Assembly: GCA_029262095.1 (NCBI GenBank)
Contig: JAJDAB010000437.1
Location: 1-12,208, forward strand
Direction of reading: 5' to 3'
DNA length: 12,208 bases
Origin: Candidatus Hydrogenedentota bacterium
GTDB lineage: Bacteria > Hydrogenedentota > Hydrogenedentia > Hydrogenedentales > SLHB01
A program made the position numbers and the translations under genes. The notes under the pieces are model-generated. The model saw nothing but the letters and a program-made list of their open reading frames with translations. It did not search any database and had not been told where the DNA came from. This document shows, in pieces, positions 7,615-12,208 of this stretch (within the stretch, counting starts at the first letter, position 1; every line of letters begins with the position of its first letter).

Positions 7615-8808
7615 GTGGGAACAGACACCGCAACACTCGAAGATTTCAGGCTCGAAACGCGCAACTGGATAGAGGAAAATTATCCGGACACGCTCAAAGC
7701 ACCCATGCGCGCCGGTGAGCACGTCAACGGCGGACGCAACTGTGAGTTTTTTCATCCCGACGCCAAACTCTGGCTTGATCGCATGGCCGAAAAAGGGTGG
7801 ACGTGTCCGGAATGGCCCAAAAAGTACGGCGGCGGCGGACTAGATGAAGCCGGATCGCGCGTGCTAAGCGAAGAATTGGCACGTCAAAACTGCCGACCAC
7901 CCCTCGTTGGGATGGGCCGCTTTATGCTCGGGCCCACGCTCTTGCAATACGGAACGCACGAGCAGCGTCTCGAACACCTCCCCAAAATTGCCCGCGGCGA
8001 AATCCGGTGGTGCCAAGGTTACAGCGAACCCAACGCAGGATCCGACTTGGCAAGCCTTCAAATGCGCGCAGAAGACAAAGGCGACTACTACCTCGTGAAT
8101 GGCAGCAAACTGTGGACATCCGACGCTCACCTCGGCGATTGGATGTTTTGCCTGGTCCGCACCGACTTCGGCGCGAAGAAACATTCCGGTATCAGCATCG
8201 TCCTTTTTGATCGGACTGATCCCGCCGTTACGGTCACGCCCATCACGCTCATTAGCGGCTACTCGGTCTTCTATGAGACCACAATCGACGATCTGAAAGT
8301 TCCGAAGACAAGTCTCGTTGGAACGGAAAACGAAGGGTGGGCCATCGCTAAATTTTTACTCACCCACGAACGCGTCATGATAAGCGGCGCATTCGGGCCG
8401 ACCGTACGGCCCGTCTCTGAAATCGGCAAAGAATACCTCGGCGAAGAAAACGGCCGTATTGCGGACCCGATCGTTCGCGATCAAATCGCGAAACAAGACA
8501 TGGACGACCACGCATTCGCACTCACGTCGAAACGCTACGACGAATTGACCGAAAAAGGAGCGAGCGCCGGCGCGGCATCATCGATGTTGAAGCACGTTGG
8601 CACGAAGTTCGCCAAGAACAAAATGGAATTGTTGATTTCAATCTCTGGAAACCAAGCGCTCGGCTGGGAAGGCGAAGGGTTCAACGATCAAGAATTAAAC
8701 CTCGCCCGAACCTGGCTGCGATCCAAAGGCTATTCCATCGAAGGCGGTACATCCGAAATTATGCTCAACATCATCGCAACACGCGTGTTGGGCTTACCGA
8801 AGAATTAG
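7615..8808 (+). CDS. Acyl-CoA dehydrogenase, catalytic-type subunit (alpha)
   Basis: This 397-residue flavoenzyme introduces a double bond between C2 and C3 of an acyl-CoA and passes electrons to ETF. Its helical N-terminal domain contains GWTCPEWPKKYGGGGLD (61-77). The FAD/substrate segment WCQGYSEPNAGSDLASL (132-148) and GSKLWTSDAHLGDWM (163-177) are intact. Glu376 in SIEGGTSEI lies where MCAD has its catalytic base, so this subunit is likely active. Its start is GTG, supported by AAGGA seven bases upstream. The stop codon TAG (8806-8808) lies inside the left inverted repeat of the following cassette; without the cassette the gene could end with TAA at the same codon. A second, unlike dehydrogenase follows at 9255, and such adjacent pairs are known as alpha2beta2 heterotetramers in steroid and bile-acid side-chain breakdown. 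The substrate here is unknown. Confidence 0.95.
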   Translation: MGTDTATLEDFRLETRNWIEENYPDTLKAPMRAGEHVNGGRNCEFFHPDAKLWLDRMAEKGWTCPEWPKKYGGGGLDEAGSRVLSEELARQNCRPPLVGMGRFMLGPTLLQYGTHEQRLEHLPKIARGEIRWCQGYSEPNAGSDLASLQMRAEDKGDYYLVNGSKLWTSDAHLGDWMFCLVRTDFGAKKHSGISIVLFDRTDPAVTVTPITLISGYSVFYETTIDDLKVPKTSLVGTENEGWAIAKFLLTHERVMISGAFGPTVRPVSEIGKEYLGEENGRIADPIVRDQIAKQDMDDHAFALTSKRYDELTEKGASAGAASSMLKHVGTKFAKNKMELLISISGNQALGWEGEGFNDQELNLARTWLRSKGYSIEGGTSEIMLNIIATRVLGLPKN

Positions 8809-8826
8809 CCACAGAGCACACAGAGA
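8805..8826 (+). repeat. Left inverted repeat of the GxxExxY cassette
   Basis: TTAGCCACAGAG (8805-8816), two spacer bases, then CACAGAGA (8819-8826). The same pattern occurs in reverse complement at 9198-9219: 12 bases perfect, then 8 bases perfect, with only the two spacer bases differing. The heptamer CACAGAG starts at 8810 and 8819, a period of 9. The repeat contains the stop codon of the upstream dehydrogenase gene, and its end (GAGAGG) serves as the probable ribosome binding site of the cassette gene. Confidence 0.9.
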
Positions 8827-8831
8827 GGTTC

Positions 8832-9197
8832 ATGCGCGACGAACTAACAGAAAAAGTTATCGGCGCGGCAATTGAGGTACATCGACTACTCGGGCCGGGA
8901 CTACTTGAGTCTATCTATGAGGAAGCCTTGTGTCATGAATTCAATCTTCGTGGAATTCGCCATGACCGACAGGTTGATGTCGAAATCTTTTATAAAGGAC
9001 GTGCAATAAAGGGACAACGGATTGATATTCTTGTGGAAGATGAAGTTGTTGTTGAACTGAAATCGTTGGCTCACCTGCCAGAAGTGGCGATGGCCCAGAC
9101 GCTCTCATACTTGAAAGCGACAAAACTGAAACGAGCTCTTCTGCTGAACTTCGGCGAGAAAAGACTAATCGACGGGATTAAGAGATTTTCTCTGTGA
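8832..9197 (+). CDS. GxxExxY protein, PD-(D/E)XK nuclease-like
   Basis: This 121-residue protein is full length for the GxxExxY family (PDDEXK_3), whose biological role is not established. The name motif is Gly23-x-x-Glu26-x-x-Tyr29, preceded by AAIEVHRLLGPG (12-23). A PD-(D/E)XK nuclease core is intact: Asp65 (RIDILVEDE) and Glu75-x-Lys77 (VVELKS). Gln89-x-x-x-Tyr93 (QTLSY) then resembles the QxxxY motif of RecB- and Cas4-type nucleases, and RALLLNFGEKRLIDGIKR is the usual end. Nothing is truncated, so DNA cleavage or binding is possible. The ATG has GAGAGG directly upstream, formed by the left repeat, with a short spacing. The last codons and the TGA stop lie in another CTCTGTG copy (9190-9196). 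Unlike its neighbours it uses many GTT, ATT and GAA codons, which suggests separate ancestry. Confidence 0.9.
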   Translation: MRDELTEKVIGAAIEVHRLLGPGLLESIYEEALCHEFNLRGIRHDRQVDVEIFYKGRAIKGQRIDILVEDEVVVELKSLAHLPEVAMAQTLSYLKATKLKRALLLNFGEKRLIDGIKRFSL

Positions 9198-9219
9198 TCT
9201 CTGTGAACTCTGTGGCTAA
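9190..9219 (+). repeat. Right inverted repeat of the cassette, three tandem heptamers
   Basis: CTCTGTG occurs at 9190-9196, 9199-9205 and 9208-9214, again with a period of 9 bases. The outer two copies plus the flanking bases (9198-9219) are the reverse complement of the left repeat at 8805-8826, with two mismatches in the spacer. The innermost copy encodes the end of the GxxExxY protein (Ser-Leu-stop). Confidence 0.9.
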
Positions 9220-9254
9220 GAAATGGGGCCATCGGCATTCCAGGAGTAAGAAAG

Positions 9255-10394
9255 ATGACCGTGGTATTAGACGACGAACAGAATATGCTGAAAGACGCTG
9301 CGACGGAGTTCTGCCGCAAGCGTTCACCAATTACAGCGTTCCGCGAACTGCGCGACACGAAAGATGAAACCGGATTCTCGCGAGAAATCTGGTCCGAAAT
9401 GGCGGAAATGGGGTGGGCGGGTGCACTCTTTCCCGAAGACCTCGGCGGCTTTGATTTCGGCATGAAGGGGATGGGTCTTATCCTCGAAGAAACCGGACGG
9501 ACGCTCGTCGCCTCGCCGCTGATCTCGACGGTCGTCCTCAGCGGTTCGCTCGTGCAACTCGCGGGCAACGACGCACAACGCGAAGACATTATCGCAGCGA
9601 TTATCGCGGGCGAACGTCTCCTCTCGGTCGCGATCGACGAACGCCAATCGCACAATCCCTCTATCATCGACACCAAGGCAGCGAAATCCGGCGATGGCTA
9701 CACAATTTCCGGCGAGAAACGATTTGTGCTCGATGGTCACGTCGCCGACCAACTCATCATAGCCGCCCGTACGTCAGGCGAAGGCAGCGACAAAGACGGA
9801 ATCACATTATTCCTGGTCGACGCCAACGCGCCAGGGGTCACCCGAACGCGAATGCACATGATCGACAGTCGAAACAGTGCGCTAATCAAACTCGAAAACG
9901 TTCAAGTCGACGCATCAGCAGTACTTGGCGAAGTCGATAGCGGATTCGCACCCCTCGACCAAGCGCTTGACCGTGCACGTGCAGCGATCGCGGCTGAGAT
10001 GCTCGGTTCCGTGATGCAAATCTTCGGGACCACGATGGACTACCTCAAGACCCGTGTACAGTTCGACGTACAGATCGGCACATTCCAAGCGCTTCAGCAT
10101 CGTGCCGCCGAAATGTTCGGCGAAGTCGAATTGGCCCGCTCCGTGGTTAGCGCCGCACTCCAAGCGATCGACGAAGGCGCGGACGACGCGTCCATGCTCG
10201 CAAGCCTAGCCAAAGCGAAGCTCAACGACACCTTCCACCTCGTCAGCAACGAAACCATCCAAATGCACGGCGGCATCGGCATGACCGACGAATGCGATGT
10301 CGGCTTCTATCTAAAGCGATCCCGTGTCGCAACCGAAACCTTCGGCAATTCACGGTTTCATCGCGACCGATATGCCGCGCTAAAAGGGTATTAG
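9255..10394 (+). CDS. Acyl-CoA dehydrogenase-family partner subunit (beta) lacking the catalytic Glu
   Basis: This 379-residue protein has the acyl-CoA dehydrogenase fold and probably forms a complex with the dehydrogenase encoded at 7615. The N-terminal helices (MTVVLDDEQNMLKDAATEFC) and the C-terminal QMHGGIGMTDECDVGFYLKR (336-355) are typical. Two active-site elements are degenerate. Where other members have a T-E/N-P-x-A-G-S-D loop it has AIDERQSHNPS, and at the position of the MCAD catalytic glutamate it has Phe363 (ETFGNS) by ungapped alignment from GGIGM. Such one-sided loss is known in alpha2beta2 acyl-CoA dehydrogenases such as the mycobacterial ChsE pairs. AGGAG (9242-9246) lies eight bases before the ATG. 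The gene ends in TAG overlapping the stop of the convergent crotonase gene. It could instead be a stand-alone enzyme using another base, for example Glu361. Confidence 0.92.
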   Translation: MTVVLDDEQNMLKDAATEFCRKRSPITAFRELRDTKDETGFSREIWSEMAEMGWAGALFPEDLGGFDFGMKGMGLILEETGRTLVASPLISTVVLSGSLVQLAGNDAQREDIIAAIIAGERLLSVAIDERQSHNPSIIDTKAAKSGDGYTISGEKRFVLDGHVADQLIIAARTSGEGSDKDGITLFLVDANAPGVTRTRMHMIDSRNSALIKLENVQVDASAVLGEVDSGFAPLDQALDRARAAIAAEMLGSVMQIFGTTMDYLKTRVQFDVQIGTFQALQHRAAEMFGEVELARSVVSAALQAIDEGADDASMLASLAKAKLNDTFHLVSNETIQMHGGIGMTDECDVGFYLKRSRVATETFGNSRFHRDRYAALKGY

Positions 10395-11239
10395 AATTCC
10401 GGTTCCTTCCACCACGGGAAGAAGTCCGGTAAATCCTTACTGACGCGTCCGGGGAAGTCAGGCTTCCGTTTTTCCAGGAACGCCGTGACGCCTTCGCGAG
10501 AATCGGGTGAGTCGCCTAGCGCGTTGATGCCCAGCGTATCGATTCGATGTGATTCGATCGGATGAGCCGCGCCCAACATACGCCAGAGCATGTGCCGCAA
10601 TACGGTGTTCGAAACGGCGGACGAATTCTCGACGATCTCTTTTGCCAATTCCCGTGCGGCAGGTATCAATTCATCTGGCTCATGCAGACTCCGAACGAGT
10701 CCAGCCTCGAATGCTTCCTCAGAGCGGAATACCCGCGCGGTGTAGCACCATTCGAGTGCTTTGCTAATGCCCACAATGCGCGGTAAGAAGTAGGACGAGC
10801 AGGCCTCGGGGATGATTCCGCGACCGGCGAAAACGAACCCCATCTTGATCCCTTTCGCGGCCAAACGGATATCCGCCGGTAGCGTCATCGTCACGCCGAC
10901 GCCGACCGCCGGCCCGTTAAACGCAACGATAACGGGCTTGAGGCAGTTGTAGATTCGGCGCGAAACCTCGCCGCCTTCATCCCCGGTCTTCTTCTTCGGT
11001 GCGTCCGATCGCCCTGCGAACGTGTCGCCGCCACTGCCCAAATCGGCGCCCGCACAAAACCCACGGCCTGCACCGGTCATGATGATGGCGCGCACATCGT
11101 CGTCCGCATCCGCCAAGTCAAATGCTTCCAACAATTCGTGAAACATCTCACCGTTAAACGCGTTCAGCCGGTCCGGCCGGTTAAGCGTAATCGTCAGAAT
11201 GTGGTCCTCGACTTCATAAAGTAATGTACCGAATGACAT
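10391..11239 (-). CDS. Crotonase-family enoyl-CoA hydratase/isomerase
   Basis: This 282-residue crotonase-fold enzyme acts on enoyl-CoA esters. LTITLNRPDRLNAFNGEM (15-32) is the usual N-terminus. GRGFCAGADLGSGG (58-71) and NGPAVGVGVTMTLPADIRLA (108-127) form the oxyanion hole. Both glutamates of classical enoyl-CoA hydratase are absent: the CEL position reads VTM, and the Glu of the PEI position aligns with Phe137. Instead Glu145 in IIPEACSSYFLPRIVG lies where the Delta3,Delta2-enoyl-CoA isomerase ECI2 has its catalytic glutamate (PEGCSSY). Isomerase activity is therefore at least as likely as hydration. GAGGGA (11246-11251) is six bases before the ATG and touches the stop of the SDR gene, so the genes are co-translated neighbours. 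The stop TAA is read from 10391-10393 and overlaps the stop of the opposite dehydrogenase gene. Confidence 0.92.
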   Translation of the reverse strand: MSFGTLLYEVEDHILTITLNRPDRLNAFNGEMFHELLEAFDLADADDDVRAIIMTGAGRGFCAGADLGSGGDTFAGRSDAPKKKTGDEGGEVSRRIYNCLKPVIVAFNGPAVGVGVTMTLPADIRLAAKGIKMGFVFAGRGIIPEACSSYFLPRIVGISKALEWCYTARVFRSEEAFEAGLVRSLHEPDELIPAARELAKEIVENSSAVSNTVLRHMLWRMLGAAHPIESHRIDTLGINALGDSPDSREGVTAFLEKRKPDFPGRVSKDLPDFFPWWKEPEF

Positions 11240-11250
11240 TTGAATTCCCT

Positions 11251-12036
11251 CTATTTGCCGCGTTCTTCGGGTGTGCGGTAAGCGGTCCCCGGCGCATTCA
11301 TAATTAAACCACCGTCCACGGGCATGACATGACCCGTGACAAACGCCGAATCCGACGTCGCGAAAAACATCACTGCCCCGGCGATATTTTCCGGTTCCCC
11401 CAACCGACGCAACGGCACACGTTCTGCAAGCCGTGTGCGCCGCGCCTCGCTATCGCCCACGCCGAGCATTTGCGTATCGATCGGCCCCGGCGCAATCGCG
11501 TTCACGGTAATGCCATACGCCGCAAATTCATGTGCACACGCCCGAACCATTCCGGTCACACCGGCCTTGGAAGCGTCATAGGCCACCGTCCAAGCGGAAC
11601 CGCGCAATGCTTGAACTGACGCCGTCGCGATCATCGCGCGATGGCCGTCTGAATCGCGCATGATCGGAAAAAACGTCTGAATCGTGCGATAGGTACCCGT
11701 AAGATTCACGGCGAGCACGGCATCCCAAGCCTCGCGCGGACAATCACTCGCAAGTCCCCGGCGCGAAATACCCGCGTTCGCATGTAGAACATGCAACGCC
11801 CCAAAAGTCGACTCGACCTCGGACGCGGCCCGCTTCAAGCTATCATCGTTCGCCACATCGACTTCAATCGGCATGCAGGCCGATCCGATTTCACTGGCGG
11901 TAACGGCTAAACCGTCCGCATCAATGTCCATCGCCGCGACCCGCGCGCCCTCCGCCGCCAATCGAATCGCCACCCCGCGACCAATACCATTTCCTGCGCC
12001 CGTAACGACCGCGCACCGTCCTTCTAACCGTCCCAT
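11251..12036 (-). CDS. Short-chain dehydrogenase/reductase (SDR), NAD-type
   Basis: This 261-residue classical SDR probably oxidises a hydroxyl group, for example a 3-hydroxyacyl-CoA or a related alcohol. The cofactor motif is TGAGNGIG (12-19). Asp37 at the end of strand 2 favours NAD(H) over NADP(H), and NAG is at 87-89. The catalytic tetrad is Asn111, Ser140, Tyr153 and Lys157 (YDASK). NAIAPGPIDTQM and FVTGHVMPVDGG are the usual C-terminal motifs. The frame also has an ATG at 12064-12066 that overlaps the stop of the upstream synthetase gene as ATGA, adding ten residues, and another at 12096. I prefer 12036 because GGAG (12043-12046) lies six bases upstream and MGRLEGR fits the family. It sits in a minus-strand operon: synthetase, SDR, crotonase. 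Confidence 0.93.
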   Translation of the reverse strand: MGRLEGRCAVVTGAGNGIGRGVAIRLAAEGARVAAMDIDADGLAVTASEIGSACMPIEVDVANDDSLKRAASEVESTFGALHVLHANAGISRRGLASDCPREAWDAVLAVNLTGTYRTIQTFFPIMRDSDGHRAMIATASVQALRGSAWTVAYDASKAGVTGMVRACAHEFAAYGITVNAIAPGPIDTQMLGVGDSEARRTRLAERVPLRRLGEPENIAGAVMFFATSDSAFVTGHVMPVDGGLIMNAPGTAYRTPEERGK

Positions 12037-12062
12037 TTTGTGCTCCGTTCTGTCGAACCCGC

Positions 12063-12206
12063 TCATTGAGGAACAGATTGTGAATGTTCCAACCACTTAA
12101 TTGTGTCTTGTTGCAAGGCCCGCTTATCGAATTTCCCAGACGCTATACGGGGCAATGGCTCCGTAACGAACCGGACGTGACTCGGAACTTTATACGTTGC
12201 GAGATG
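12063..12206 (-). CDS. Acyl-CoA synthetase (AMP-binding enzyme), C-terminal 47 residues only
   Basis: The right edge contains the 3' end of a gene entering from outside the window. The visible residues, LATYKVPSHVRFVTEPLPR followed by IASGKFDKRALQQ, are the conserved C-terminal domain of ANL-family acyl-CoA synthetases, including the PR-x-x-SGK motif with the adenylation lysine. Such enzymes activate a carboxylic acid to its CoA thioester using ATP. The stop TGA (12063-12065) overlaps an in-frame ATG of the SDR gene, and translation of the SDR gene may be coupled. The codon at 12207-12208 is incomplete. Substrate specificity lies in the missing part. Confidence 0.88.
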   Translation of the reverse strand, partial: HLATYKVPSHVRFVTEPLPRIASGKFDKRALQQDTIKWLEHSQSVPQ

Positions 12207-12208
12207 TT

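Larger units (their letters stand above)
8805..9219 (+). mobile_element. Putative 415-base mini-element: GxxExxY gene with inverted terminal repeats
   Basis: The segment holds a single gene, fills the space between inverted repeats of 22 bases (20 identical), and separates two acyl-CoA dehydrogenase genes that are expected to be adjacent. A TA dinucleotide lies at each outer edge of GCCACAGAG...CTCTGTGGC (8806-8807 and 9217-9218). The bases inside are visibly richer in A+T than the neighbours: I count 48 G/C in 120 bases at 8941-9060, against 39 in 60 at 9481-9540. No known transposase is present, so mobility would rely on the nuclease-like product or on functions supplied from elsewhere. I know of no named element with this structure. 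Calling it mobile is inference. Confidence 0.55.

Noticed and set aside
8805..9219. CRISPR array or Rho-independent terminator made of the CACAGAG repeats
   Set aside because: The repeats are 7-mers with 2-base gaps, in inverted orientation and about 380 bases apart, with no spacers and no T tract.
9071..9676. Open frame of 201 codons on the minus strand crossing the cassette end
   Set aside because: It is antisense to two well-supported genes; its HRVHRDHREN stretch is simply the CTCTGTG repeats translated backwards.
11329..11619. Open frame of 96 codons on the plus strand
   Set aside because: It is antisense to the SDR gene, which shows the complete cofactor and catalytic motifs.

Overview
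This window comes from a Gram-negative-type heterotrophic bacterium of moderate GC content that I cannot place to species. It encodes Sec-exported proteins, a secreted sulfatase, a large exported beta-propeller protein with a CFI-box C-terminal region, and a dense set of acyl-CoA metabolism genes. That mix would suit an uncultured proteobacterial, myxococcal or PVC-like lineage, but this is only a guess.

Layout from left to right. (1) 1-1194, minus: most of an exported formylglycine-type sulfatase, cut by the left edge, with a good promoter at 1223-1251. (2) 1347-3077, plus: an exported protein with seven repeats of about 60 residues (SBBP-type beta-propeller), then a CFI-box region, a transmembrane helix and an arginine cluster. 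(3) 3143-5199, plus: a phosphotransferase of the aminoglycoside-phosphotransferase fold, like the kinase half of ACAD10/ACAD11, followed by a zinc-free quinone oxidoreductase. (4) 5250-6595: a small four-helix membrane protein (minus) divergent from an XRE regulator with an MmyB-like ligand-binding domain (plus). The space between them carries repeats and may start a leaderless transcript. (5) 6713-10394, plus: a secreted PHB-depolymerase-family esterase, then two unlike acyl-CoA dehydrogenases. (6) 8805-9219: a compact cassette between those dehydrogenases, made of a GxxExxY (PD-(D/E)XK) nuclease-like gene bounded by inverted CACAGAG repeats. (7) 12208-10391, minus: the C-terminal end of an acyl-CoA synthetase, an SDR dehydrogenase and a crotonase, tightly packed as an operon and meeting the second acyl-CoA dehydrogenase tail to tail with overlapping stop codons.

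Read together, regions 3 to 7 resemble an acyl-CoA (beta-oxidation-like) catabolic island: synthetase, heteromeric dehydrogenase pair, hydratase or isomerase, short-chain dehydrogenase, a possible hydroxyacyl kinase, an NAD(P)H-dependent reductase, a secreted esterase that could release substrate, and a regulator whose domain family is linked to fatty-acid-like ligands. The substrate cannot be read from the sequence.

The most unusual object is the 8805-9219 cassette. Its ends match at 20 of 22 positions in inverted orientation. They are built from a 7-mer repeated with a 9-base period, and that repeat supplies the stop codon of the upstream gene, the probable ribosome binding site of the nuclease-like gene, and its last codons. 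Removing it together with one copy of a flanking TA restores a clean in-frame stop and a short dehydrogenase-dehydrogenase spacer. This suggests a very small mobile or homing-like element inserted into the operon.
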